A stretch of 64,000 nt of DNA from Myxococcales bacterium. Its GTDB lineage: Bacteria > Myxococcota_A > Polyangia > Haliangiales > Haliangiaceae. Where the stretch lies: the NCBI GenBank assembly GCA_016720595.1, contig JADKKI010000016.1, forward strand, positions 180,044 through 244,043, written 5' to 3'. Position 1 is the stretch's first letter; each line of letters opens with the position of its first letter. The notes below the pieces were generated by a model that saw only the letters and a program-made list of their open reading frames with translations, was not told where the DNA came from and made no database searches. Made by a program: the position numbers and the translations under genes. This document shows, piece after piece, positions 18,903-27,087 of the stretch.

Positions 18903-19805
18903 GTGACGGTTGATCCGACATCGGCGACGACCGCCGAGACGAGGTCTAGCCCGGCGCTCGTTCGGCTCTGCCAGCTCGCGCTGCGGCTACCTGTTGCCTC
19001 CGGGGCATCGGTCGGGCCGGTCTCCGCCGAGCGCGTTCGCCAGCGGGCACCGAACACCGTCACCAAGCCGGAGACGCTCGACTTCCGCACGATGCTGCCG
19101 GAGCGCGGCGGTCTGTTCGATCCGCGCGTGTTCGGTGCCGGCACCGTGATCGACGCGCCGCCGCTCGAGCCCGACGCCCCGGTCAAGCCACGCAAGACAG
19201 CGTGCGCCCGGGTCTCGCTCGCGATCCCGCTCGTACACCCGCTGGTGCGCGAGCATGCGCGTGCCGAGGCCGCGGCGCTGATCGGCCTGGACACGCTCGC
19301 ACTGGGCGGTCGCCGCTCGCAGCTCGAGCACGAGCGCGCCCTGGTCCGCGCGCTCGCCGCGTCGAAGCTGGGCGCCGATCTGGTGCTGCGCGAGCTCCCG
19401 GTGTTGCCCCCGGAGCTGCGCCCGCTCCAGCGCGATGACGAGGATCGGTGGGCGACCACACCCCTCAATCGCTGGTACCAGCGGATCATCACCCGGAACG
19501 CGCGGATCGAGCGGCTGATCGAGAGCCATGCCGAGGATGCGCAGCTCGAGCCCGAGTACGGCGAGCTCGCCTCGCTCGTCCACCGGCTGTACGAGAATGA
19601 CGAGATGCTCGACGGCGAGCGCGACATGGACGGGCGGCTGCTCCCTTCGCTGCGGAGCCTGTGTGGCGGAACCGCGGAGCTCCACCGCGCCGCCCTGGAC
19701 CTCGCTCGTCACCCTGCCGAGACCCCGCTCTCGGGGCGCCTCCACATCGCCGAGGTCGTGATGTTCACCCTCGGGTTCGAGGTTCGCGGTACCGTCGAAG
19801 GGTGA
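18903..19805 (+). CDS. stand-alone truncated homologue of the RNA polymerase beta' (RpoC) N-terminal clamp
   Basis: A 300-residue cytoplasmic protein with a GTG start. Three blocks, in order, match the start of bacterial RpoC. Residues 55-78 (KPETLDFRTMLPERGGLFDP then RVFG) resemble beta' [24 protein letters not shown]. Residues 163-206 (RELPVLPPELRPLQ, RWATTPLNRWYQRIITRNAR) resemble LPVLPPDLRPL and [20 protein letters not shown]. Residues 243-282 (DGRLLPSLRSL, PLSGRLHI) resemble RPLKSLADM and DYSGRSVI. The middle block enters the clamp helices that bind sigma region 2. Missing are the zinc-ribbon cysteines, the NADFDGD catalytic motif and everything after. It cannot be a polymerase; sigma or clamp mimicry is inference. 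Its stop overlaps the CAP gene start by 4 bp. Confidence 0.75.
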   Translation: MTVDPTSATTAETRSSPALVRLCQLALRLPVASGASVGPVSAERVRQRAPNTVTKPETLDFRTMLPERGGLFDPRVFGAGTVIDAPPLEPDAPVKPRKTACARVSLAIPLVHPLVREHARAEAAALIGLDTLALGGRRSQLEHERALVRALAASKLGADLVLRELPVLPPELRPLQRDDEDRWATTPLNRWYQRIITRNARIERLIESHAEDAQLEPEYGELASLVHRLYENDEMLDGERDMDGRLLPSLRSLCGGTAELHRAALDLARHPAETPLSGRLHIAEVVMFTLGFEVRGTVEG

Positions 19806-20836
19806 GGACCTCGGCTTCCCCGTTCACGCTGCTCGCGTTGGTCGTCGTCGGATGTGGTGGAGGTGGCGATGGGGCCGACGTCGATGCCTCCAGCGGTGAT
19901 GGTGCCGGCGGCGATGGCACGACGACCCAGCCGGATGCGCCCACCTGCCAGCCCGGCTACGTGGATGCCGGCTCTGGCTGCGTGCTGATCGATCCGAACG
20001 ATCCTGCGCAGCGCACGCAGACCGAGGTGTGCGCCCGGTGGGCGAGCGATCACGTGATCACCGATGCCACGCCGTTCTCGCGCAGCACCGCCGCCGACTG
20101 CGACTCCGGCACGCTCAGCGCTGGCGGACACACCGACACGTTGACGCGGATCAACCTGTTCCGCTGGCTGTCTGGCCTCGGCCCCACCACGGTCAACACG
20201 GCGCTCGATGCGCAGCAGCAGCAGTGCGCGAACCTCGAATCGTGGTGGGACTGGACCCAGACCGTGAGCCCGCACGCACCGCCGAACACGGCGAAGTGCT
20301 ACACGGCCTCGGGTGCGAGCGGCGCGGGGATGAGCAACATCGCGTGGGGCAATGGGCCCGCGGCGTCGATCGATCAGTTCGTCCAGGACAACGGCAACGC
20401 CACCACGATGGGGCATCGGCGCTGGATCGTGAATCCCCCGCTCAGCGGCGTGGGCATCGGATACTGGGAGGGCGGCGGGATGTACGGCAAGGCCGAGTGC
20501 CTGTCGGTGTTCGGCTCGTCGGGGACCGGCCCGAACCCCGCATGGGTGGCGGTCCCGAACCCGGGTGTCGTCCCCTCGCAGATCGCGACCTGGACGTGGA
20601 CGTTCCACTCGAACAAGGGCGGCACCGCGAACGCGACGATCACGATGACGCGCGTCGGCGATGGCGCAGACCTCCCGGTGATGCGGATGACCTTGCAGCA
20701 GGGCTTCGGTCAGGCCGCGATCTCGTGGAAGCCGATGGGCTGGACGCCCACCGTCGGCGAGAGCTATCGCGTCACCGTCACCGGGCTCACCGGTGGCGAT
20801 GTCACGTACGTCGTCAAGCCGGTCACCTGCACGTAG
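19802..20836 (+). CDS. CAP-domain (SCP/PR-1-like) lipoprotein
   Basis: A 344-residue protein whose GTG start overlaps the RpoC-like stop (GTGA, 19802-19805), so translation is probably coupled. Lipobox VVVGC gives Cys18, followed by a Gly/Asp-rich tether. The central region contains RINLFRWLSGLGP, NLESWWDW, SPHAPP, a segment GMSNIAWG, and TTMGHRRWIVNPPL. This is the His/Glu-containing arrangement of CAP domains. Bacterial CAP proteins are secreted and bind lipids, cations or proteins. A C-terminal beta-domain of about 100 residues follows. Coupling a surface lipoprotein to a cytoplasmic RpoC-like protein is odd. Confidence 0.82.
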   Translation: MRTSASPFTLLALVVVGCGGGGDGADVDASSGDGAGGDGTTTQPDAPTCQPGYVDAGSGCVLIDPNDPAQRTQTEVCARWASDHVITDATPFSRSTAADCDSGTLSAGGHTDTLTRINLFRWLSGLGPTTVNTALDAQQQQCANLESWWDWTQTVSPHAPPNTAKCYTASGASGAGMSNIAWGNGPAASIDQFVQDNGNATTMGHRRWIVNPPLSGVGIGYWEGGGMYGKAECLSVFGSSGTGPNPAWVAVPNPGVVPSQIATWTWTFHSNKGGTANATITMTRVGDGADLPVMRMTLQQGFGQAAISWKPMGWTPTVGESYRVTVTGLTGGDVTYVVKPVTCT

Positions 20837-20842
20837 CCGCGC

Positions 20843-21964
20843 TCACCGTCGCGGCAGGTACACGTCGACCACGGTGCCGTCGTGCATCGCACCACTCGCA
20901 TCGCGCCACGTGAACGCGGCGCGCTCGCCCTCGCAGTTGTCGCGCGCATCGCAGCGGGGCTCGATCCGATGCGCCAGCGAGATCGAGACGATCGCGGTCG
21001 ACAGCGCGGTCAGCTCGCCGGCCTCGCTCTCGTGGTCCGCGTCGCGATCCGCCCACAGCACGAGCTTTGCGAACGCCGGATCGGCCGCGTCGATCCGGCC
21101 GTCGTGGTTCGCATCGAGCTCGGCGAGCGCCGCGAAGCCGTTGAGCGCGGTCCCTCCACTGGCGAGCACCGTGTCGCTGCCGAACAGCTCCGCGCCACTC
21201 GCGATCCTGCCGTCGCCATCACGATCGAGCGCGATCCACGGCGTGGTCGCAGTCGGCCAGTCGGTGGCGGTGGGCACACCGGGCTGGAACGCGAACATCC
21301 CGCCGCGCGTGAACGTGATCGGCTGGCTCTCGAACGCGACGACGAGCGGTGTGTTGTCGCCGCAGAGATCCGACGACGGCGCGTCCTCACCGCCCACGCA
21401 CACGCGATCGATGTAGCGCAGCTGCTTGGGCGAGAGCGAGGCCTGCCACTCCTCGCCGGAGGCGAACAGGCTGTGAAGCTCGCCCGGCCCGGGCATGTGC
21501 GCACGCGGGAACGGCGGGTACGGGATGTGGAGTGGACCGATGCCACCGCACGTGACCTGGAAGTCGGTGCGGTGCTGCTGACAGAACGACGCGATCCGCT
21601 GCTGCTCCGCGCGCGGGAGCTGCCCGAGCCACAGCTTGTACTCCTCGGGCACCACGCTCGGCGGCTCGGGGAGCTCTCCACTTGCCGCGACCGTTCGCAC
21701 ACGCGTGGGCAGCGCAGCAGGCGGCACTTCCATGGCGGCAGAGATCGCCGGCTTCGGCGGTGCAGGTCTTGGTGGTGGGGGCGTTCGTGGTGCGGGCGGT
21801 GTCGGTGCCACCGCTGGTGGTGCCAAGACTGATGTTGCGTGCGTCGCGTTGGCAGCGGTTTTGGACGTTGGCGGGGCGGGACGCTCGCTCGCCTGGTCGC
21901 TGGCTCGCTCGCATGCGGAGACGGCGCATAGCCCGACGAACACGAAGACCTGGGTGGTTCGCAT
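20843..21964 (-). CDS. lipoprotein with EF-hand-like calcium-binding loops
   Basis: A 373-residue protein starting at ATG 21962-21964, giving MRTTQVFVFVGLCAVSAC with a lipobox. A Pro/Ala linker precedes a helical domain of about 100 residues. Two DxDxDG-type loops then appear, ALDRDGDGRIASGAELFG and ELDANHDGRIDAADPAF, followed by LWADRDADHESEAGEL. These loops and the 'GAELFG' motif are those of calcium-binding surface proteins related to haemolysin-type repeats. A calcium-stabilised surface adhesin or sensor is plausible. No enzymatic signature is seen. It is convergent with the CAP gene, 6 bp away. Confidence 0.72.
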   Translation of the reverse strand: MRTTQVFVFVGLCAVSACERASDQASERPAPPTSKTAANATHATSVLAPPAVAPTPPAPRTPPPPRPAPPKPAISAAMEVPPAALPTRVRTVAASGELPEPPSVVPEEYKLWLGQLPRAEQQRIASFCQQHRTDFQVTCGGIGPLHIPYPPFPRAHMPGPGELHSLFASGEEWQASLSPKQLRYIDRVCVGGEDAPSSDLCGDNTPLVVAFESQPITFTRGGMFAFQPGVPTATDWPTATTPWIALDRDGDGRIASGAELFGSDTVLASGGTALNGFAALAELDANHDGRIDAADPAFAKLVLWADRDADHESEAGELTALSTAIVSISLAHRIEPRCDARDNCEGERAAFTWRDASGAMHDGTVVDVYLPRR

Positions 21965-22027
21965 CGGGGGGAAAACGCTCGGCGCGACCGTTCGGTCTCG
22001 CGATTGTTTTCTGCGATTCCTCAAAGA

Positions 22028-22043
22028 TCCCAGTGTGTTGGGA
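22028..22043 (-). terminator. possible hairpin terminator after the small lipoprotein gene
   Basis: TCCCA-ACACAC-TGGGA on the minus strand (5-bp stem, 6-nt loop) lies 58 bp after the stop of the 75-residue lipoprotein gene and upstream of the next minus-strand start. It is followed by TCTTTG, only a weak T tract. It sits in an unusually A/T-rich patch (about 22003-22060). Confidence 0.3.
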
Positions 22044-22100
22044 CCGAAGATCCGTTGCAACCAGCGCCTTCGGCGCGTGTCTCTACTTGCTGGGATCGAC

Positions 22101-22328
22101 TCAGCCGAACGCAGCCGCGCGGCGCGGCGACGCGAGGTTCGTGTCGATCTGGATCGGCTGCGTGGCGGCAGGACCCTCGAACGCCGACGCCGGCGTGCAC
22201 TCGAACTGCGGATCCGAGCACAGCTCGTAACGCGATGACGGCGTGGTCGGCGCGGTGGTGCGGCCGGGCGTTGCACACGCCGCGAGCGCGAGGGCGATGG
22301 TGCAAACGACAAGGCGGGCGGCGGTCAT
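22101..22328 (-). CDS. small lipoprotein
   Basis: A 75-residue protein: MTAARLVVCTIALALAAC gives Cys18 as lipidation site. The mature part (57 residues) has two more cysteines in ELCSDPQFECTP that could form a disulfide. No family is recognised. It sits between the A2M operon and the EF-hand lipoprotein gene on the same strand. Confidence 0.6.
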   Translation of the reverse strand: MTAARLVVCTIALALAACATPGRTTAPTTPSSRYELCSDPQFECTPASAFEGPAATQPIQIDTNLASPRRAAAFG

Positions 22329-22372
22329 GGAGGGCCGTATCCCACAGCCCGGATCGCCGCGCAAGCCTTGCG

Positions 22373-25324
22373 TTACTTGTCGATCGAGATCGTCACGGGC
22401 TTGGTCCAGGCTTTGTCCTCGGCCGTGTAATAGAGGTACGTCGAGCTCGCCGGCGCCTCGTAGGTGCCAGGCACGGCCGCCAGCAGGTTGATGTCGATGT
22501 CCTTCTTCGCGGACGGCGGCAGCGCGCGCCAGTAGAGGATGACCTCACGGGGACGGGTCTCGTAGAAATCGATCAGGCCCTTGTCCTTGAGCTCCTTCAG
22601 CTGCCAGGTCTGGAACACCGTGCCGCCCGGGAGCCCGATCCGCGCGAGCGTCATCGGGATGCCTTCAGCCGTCTTGTTCTCCACGTGCGCGCGGAGCGTG
22701 ACGCCTTCACCCATCTTCGCCTGCGTCTTCAAGAGCTCGGTCGCCACGCTGACCTTCGCCCGCGACGACGACGCCGGCTGCGTGGAGCGATAGTCGATCG
22801 AGACGGTATAGGGCAGGGAGGCCGCGGCATCGAGCCGGACCTCGATGGTGTTCTTGCCCGGCCCGAGCTTGCTGGCGAGATCCTTCCAGACCAGCGCGTC
22901 GCGCCGACCCTTCTCGAACGTGATCGAGCCCGCGTCCTTGCCGTTGATGAACAGGGTCGCCGTGCCCGCGGTCGCCATCTGGCGCGCGTGCTCGCTGTAC
23001 GCGGTGAGCGCCTTGAGGCCGAGGATCGTCGCCTGCGTGTTGCCCCACGCGCCATAGCCGCCGCGCTTGCTGTTGAGCCACTCCACGCCGGCGCGGATCT
23101 GCGCCTCGTACTCGTTGTTCGGCGAGGCCTTCAGCAGTGCCAGCACGGCGAGCGAGGTCGCCTCGATCGTCAGCGATTCGCCGCCCGACATCGTGATCGT
23201 CTCCTTGGCGCCGGGGAAGCTGCCGTCCTTGGCCTGGAGGGTGGCGAGCTTCTTCGCCATCGCGGTGGTGTCGGCGGCCTTCGGCATCGTCAGCGCGGCG
23301 GTGTTGGTGGCGAGCGCCAGCAGGTACGGATCCTTGGTGTCCGTGCCGAGCCGGGTCTGCATCTGCAGCTCCTTGGTCAGCCCCGAGGTCCGCTTCGCCT
23401 CGGACAGCGCCCACATGATGTACGCGTTGGTGGTGATCGGGTTCGCGCGGCCGAACGAGTCGAGCGCCTGCGAGCTGCGCAGGAACCCGCCCTGCTGATC
23501 GCGCCGCGTCATCAGCCAGTCCGCGGTCCGATCCACCATCTTGCGATCGATGTCGTAGACCTTGGACATGTCGGCGAACTCCATCAGGCCGTACGCCGTC
23601 AGGGCCTCGTGGCCCGGCGTGTGCCCGAACCACTCGTAGCCCTTCTCCGGCGTCTCGTAGCCGGTCAGCAGCTTGTAGCCCTTGTCGAGCGTGGTGCGCG
23701 TCTTCGCCACGAGCTTCGGATCCGCACCGTCGGCGGTCGAATCGAGGTAGCCGAGGATCATGATGTTGGGATAGTTCGCGGACGAGGCCTGCTCGAAGCA
23801 GCCACCGGGCTCGCGGATCATCCCCTCCATGCCGCTCGCGATCGCCGCCACCGGCGACGGGTACATGGTGACGGTCGCGTGGACGGTGCCGGGCATCGCG
23901 CCCGCGAGGTCGAGCACCTGCCGCGGTGACTCGCCCTTCTTCGCGGTCCCCGAGGCCGAGAGCTCGATCGGGAAGCCACGCGGCACCACGCGGATCGTCT
24001 TCTTCAGCTCGTCGGTCAGCCCGCGCGCGGCGAGCTTGAGCGCCACGTCGGCATTGCCGTCGGTCGCGACCACGTCGAGCGCGAACACGAGGGTCTGCTT
24101 GTCGCGCGGCTTGAGCTTGATCGTCCCCGCGGCCGGATCGTTCGCGAGCTTGAACGCGGCGCCGAACGTGGCGGCGAGCGTGGCATCGAGCGGCTGATCG
24201 GTCTCGTTGGTCAGCGTGATCGGCAGCTGGATCCGATCGCCCGAGGTGACCTCCACGGGGAGGTGCGCGTCGAGGGTCAGTGGCAGCTTGCTCTGGATCG
24301 CGACCTGACCACCACCGGCGGCGCCGCTGGCCGAGAAGCCCTCGGCCGTGGCGCGGAACGAGGTCACCGCATCGGAGGCGACGAACGTCACCTCGGCCTC
24401 ACCGCGCCCGTTGGTCTCGACGGTCGGGTTCCAGTACACGGTCTCGCGGAAGTCCGAGCGAGGCCCGTCATAGGCCTTGGTGTACTCGGGCACCGGGAAC
24501 ACGCGCACCACGGCCCAGCCATTGTCCTGTTGTGCCGCGAGGCGGTTCGCGATCTTCTTGTCGGCGACGTTGCGGCGGATCTGATCCTTGCGCTTGGCCT
24601 CGTCGAGCACCGCGATCTTCTGCGCCTGGATCTGGGCCGGCGCCGGGCCATTCGCGGCCATGCCTGCGCCGCCCATCGGGCGATCGGCGGCCCGCGTGGC
24701 GGCCACGGTCGCGGGGCGCTCGGCCTTCTCGGCGCGGCCCATCGGCGCGTCCCGCGGTGGCGCCATCGGCGCATTCCGCGGTGGTGCCATCGCCGGTGGC
24801 GGCGCGGGCATCGGGCGGCCACCCATCACGCCGCCCACCTGCCCACCGACCACACCGCCCTCGACGCCGCCGAAGTCGCCATCGAAGTCCATCTGGCGCG
24901 CCGCCTTCGAGGGCATGCGGCGCCGGTTGCGCATCTGCTTCAGGTATTGCTCCTGCTCCTTGCGCGCCCGCTCCTCCTCGCGGCGGAGCTTGTCCGCGTA
25001 CGCGCGCGAGGTCACGCCGACGAGCACGGTCGCGATGTTGCCGCTCGAGACCGTGACGCCCATCGTGATCGTGACGAACGCGCCGCCGCTCGCGGTCAAG
25101 GTGCAGCTGCCCTCGGGCAGGCCGCTGATCTGGAAGTGACCGGCGCCATCGGCGCGCGCGCTCTTCCTGACCTTGCCGCAGACCAGATCGACGCTGCCAC
25201 TCACCACCTTGCCGGAGGGCTGCTCGACGAGCGTGCCCTCGATCGCGCCGGTAGGAGCTGCCATGGCCGAGGCCTGCGCGCCGGCGATCAGAGCGAGGAT
25301 CGGAAGGAGATCACGGGTCTTCAT
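22373..25324 (-). CDS. alpha-2-macroglobulin-like protein, thioester half (second gene of a split A2M)
   Basis: A 983-residue exported protein. The start ATG 25322-25324 shares its A with the TGA of the upstream gene (TGATG), so translation is coupled. A cleavable signal precedes a carboxypeptidase-regulatory-like beta domain and a Met/Pro/Gly-rich linker. The A2M core has RSDFRETVYWNP and AVTSFRATAEGF. The thioester motif PGGCFEQ (Cys509-Gln512) is intact, followed by the helical thioester domain (PEKGYEWFGHTPGHEALTAY) and a C-terminal MG/receptor-like domain. Bacterial A2Ms trap proteases in the periplasm or at the outer membrane. The N-terminal macroglobulin domains are on the preceding gene. 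Confidence 0.88.
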   Translation of the reverse strand: MKTRDLLPILALIAGAQASAMAAPTGAIEGTLVEQPSGKVVSGSVDLVCGKVRKSARADGAGHFQISGLPEGSCTLTASGGAFVTITMGVTVSSGNIATVLVGVTSRAYADKLRREEERARKEQEQYLKQMRNRRRMPSKAARQMDFDGDFGGVEGGVVGGQVGGVMGGRPMPAPPPAMAPPRNAPMAPPRDAPMGRAEKAERPATVAATRAADRPMGGAGMAANGPAPAQIQAQKIAVLDEAKRKDQIRRNVADKKIANRLAAQQDNGWAVVRVFPVPEYTKAYDGPRSDFRETVYWNPTVETNGRGEAEVTFVASDAVTSFRATAEGFSASGAAGGGQVAIQSKLPLTLDAHLPVEVTSGDRIQLPITLTNETDQPLDATLAATFGAAFKLANDPAAGTIKLKPRDKQTLVFALDVVATDGNADVALKLAARGLTDELKKTIRVVPRGFPIELSASGTAKKGESPRQVLDLAGAMPGTVHATVTMYPSPVAAIASGMEGMIREPGGCFEQASSANYPNIMILGYLDSTADGADPKLVAKTRTTLDKGYKLLTGYETPEKGYEWFGHTPGHEALTAYGLMEFADMSKVYDIDRKMVDRTADWLMTRRDQQGGFLRSSQALDSFGRANPITTNAYIMWALSEAKRTSGLTKELQMQTRLGTDTKDPYLLALATNTAALTMPKAADTTAMAKKLATLQAKDGSFPGAKETITMSGGESLTIEATSLAVLALLKASPNNEYEAQIRAGVEWLNSKRGGYGAWGNTQATILGLKALTAYSEHARQMATAGTATLFINGKDAGSITFEKGRRDALVWKDLASKLGPGKNTIEVRLDAAASLPYTVSIDYRSTQPASSSRAKVSVATELLKTQAKMGEGVTLRAHVENKTAEGIPMTLARIGLPGGTVFQTWQLKELKDKGLIDFYETRPREVILYWRALPPSAKKDIDINLLAAVPGTYEAPASSTYLYYTAEDKAWTKPVTISIDK

Positions 25325-27006
25325 CACTTGCTCCCCTGGGCGGGCAGGACCTGCCGCCATTCGAATCTGCGATAGCCGCGGGTCGCGAGGAGTGCATCCA
25401 TCGCGGCACCCGCGTCGGGCTTGTCGGAGAAGTAGAAGTTCGGCTCCTCGATCGGATCGGCCGCGGTCGCGCCCAGCTCGGGCTCGAGATAGAGGTGCGC
25501 GAGGATCTTGGCGCTCTTGTCGTCCGCGAACGACAGCACGGTCTCGTCGACGACCGCCACGGCGACGTTCGCCTTCACCGGGTTGCCGCGTGCATCCTCG
25601 GTCTTGACCTTGAGCTTCACCGGATCTCGCGGCGAGTACGCCTTGCGGTCGGGCGTCAGCGTGATCTTCAGGTCCGCGCCGAGCCCGTGATAGACGAGGC
25701 GCTCCGCGAGCGGCTCCTGCGTGGACGAGAACAGCGTCACGCGCACCGCACCCTGCGACGCGCGCGGGATCGGCAGCGCGATGAGCGTGGGCTTGCCGGC
25801 GGCCGCCTCGAAGCTGCCGCTCGCGAGCCGATTCTCGCGCAGCGTGGCCTCGATCTCGACGGTGCGCTTGGTGCTGCAGATCGCCGCGATCCGCAGCTGG
25901 TCGCTACCCTTCTGCGGCGGGGCAGCGCGCAGCACACAGCCATCGGGGCGCGCGGCTGGCACGTCGACCTTGGTGGTGATGTTCGCCGGCTTCACGATCT
26001 CCACGTGGTACTTGCGCAGCGCGCGCGGCGTGAGATCGAAGCTCCCCATGCCGTCGTGGATCGAGGAGAACGTCGAGACCACGACGCCGCGATCGTCGAC
26101 GACCTTGCCCTCGATGTCCGCGGGCTTGCCGATCGTGGTCTTCGCCATGAAGTAGACGCGGCCGGCGACGTCCTGCACCAGATCGCCACCCTCTGGAAAC
26201 ACGCCGAGCGACAGGGTGGTCATCACGATCGGGATCCGCTTCTGGATCGATTCGGTGACGCCGCCGTCCTCGACGAGGATCGTCAGCAGGCCATCCCCGC
26301 GCGCGATCTGCGCCGGCAGCTGGAACTTGACGATCGCCTTGCCGTCCTTGTCCGTGGTGATCGGGATCCGCGAGACCTCCGCGTCATCGATCGTCACCAC
26401 CGCGGTGGCCTTGCGATCGGCGAACGCCTCGCCCGTGGTGCGCTTGATCTCGACCGCGGCCGAGACCTGATCGCCCGCGCCGTACGCCTTGCGCAGCATC
26501 TCGAGCGTCTTCATGAGGCGCGGGGCCTCGTAGGTGTTGACGATCACCTTCTTGGTATCGATGCCGCCCGGCGAGCTGAGCTGGATCGTGTACTCGCCGC
26601 CATCGATGTTCGGATCGAGCGCGAAGTCGTTGCGGGCGATGCCGCCCTGCGCGAGCACGCGCTTGGTGGCGACGATCGCGCCGCGTGGCGAGATCAGCTG
26701 CAACGTGACGCCGACGGGAGGTCCGCCGGTCAGGGTCTTGGCCGTCCGCAGGTCCGCCCGGAACCAGATCGTCTCGCCCGGCTGGTACAGCGGCTTGTCG
26801 GTCTGGATGTAGGTGCGCTGGCCGCGCTGGGTCCCGTAGTAGGTCGTGATCGCCTTGTCCAGGGTGGGGGCGGAGCCGAGCCGCGCAGGCGCCAAGGCCG
26901 CGATCTGCTTGTCGATCGCGGGCAAATCATCCTGGGAGGGGGCGGCCTGACTGGGGGCACAGCCCGCGGCGAGGGCCCCGAAAAGCACGGCACGGATGCT
27001 GTTCAT
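25324..27006 (-). CDS. alpha-2-macroglobulin N-terminal macroglobulin-domain lipoprotein (first gene of a split A2M)
   Basis: A 560-residue lipoprotein (MNSIRAVLFGALAAGC, Cys16). Residues 60-160 contain TYIQTDKPLYQPGETIWFRA, the MG2 signature of A2M, with further MG domains (GEYTIQLSSPGG; LSLGVFPEGGDLVQDVAGRV; VKLKVKTEDARGNPVKANV; VAVVDETVLSFAD). It ends with AMDALLATRGYRRFEW, which in single-chain homologues lies in mid-protein. It has no thioester. Together with the next gene it makes up a full A2M of about 1540 residues. Both halves carry their own export signals, so the chains must assemble outside the cytoplasm. This half is lipid-anchored. Confidence 0.86.
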   Translation of the reverse strand: MNSIRAVLFGALAAGCAPSQAAPSQDDLPAIDKQIAALAPARLGSAPTLDKAITTYYGTQRGQRTYIQTDKPLYQPGETIWFRADLRTAKTLTGGPPVGVTLQLISPRGAIVATKRVLAQGGIARNDFALDPNIDGGEYTIQLSSPGGIDTKKVIVNTYEAPRLMKTLEMLRKAYGAGDQVSAAVEIKRTTGEAFADRKATAVVTIDDAEVSRIPITTDKDGKAIVKFQLPAQIARGDGLLTILVEDGGVTESIQKRIPIVMTTLSLGVFPEGGDLVQDVAGRVYFMAKTTIGKPADIEGKVVDDRGVVVSTFSSIHDGMGSFDLTPRALRKYHVEIVKPANITTKVDVPAARPDGCVLRAAPPQKGSDQLRIAAICSTKRTVEIEATLRENRLASGSFEAAAGKPTLIALPIPRASQGAVRVTLFSSTQEPLAERLVYHGLGADLKITLTPDRKAYSPRDPVKLKVKTEDARGNPVKANVAVAVVDETVLSFADDKSAKILAHLYLEPELGATAADPIEEPNFYFSDKPDAGAAMDALLATRGYRRFEWRQVLPAQGSK

Positions 27007-27087
27007 CAGGGCCGATAGACGTTCGAGACCGCCAGTCGATCTAGCTGGGGTAGGCTCGGGTCGCTTTCGTTTCCCGGGGGGGATGTC

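Noticed and set aside
18903..19805. The RpoC-like gene as the real rpoC or an archaeal polymerase subunit
   Set aside because: It is 300 residues long, lacks NADFDGD and zinc-ribbon cysteines and lies outside any rpoB/ribosomal context.
25320..25330. The A2M split as a sequencing frameshift
   Set aside because: The second half has its own start with a proper signal peptide and added N-terminal domain, and the overlap is a classic TGATG, so two genes are more likely.
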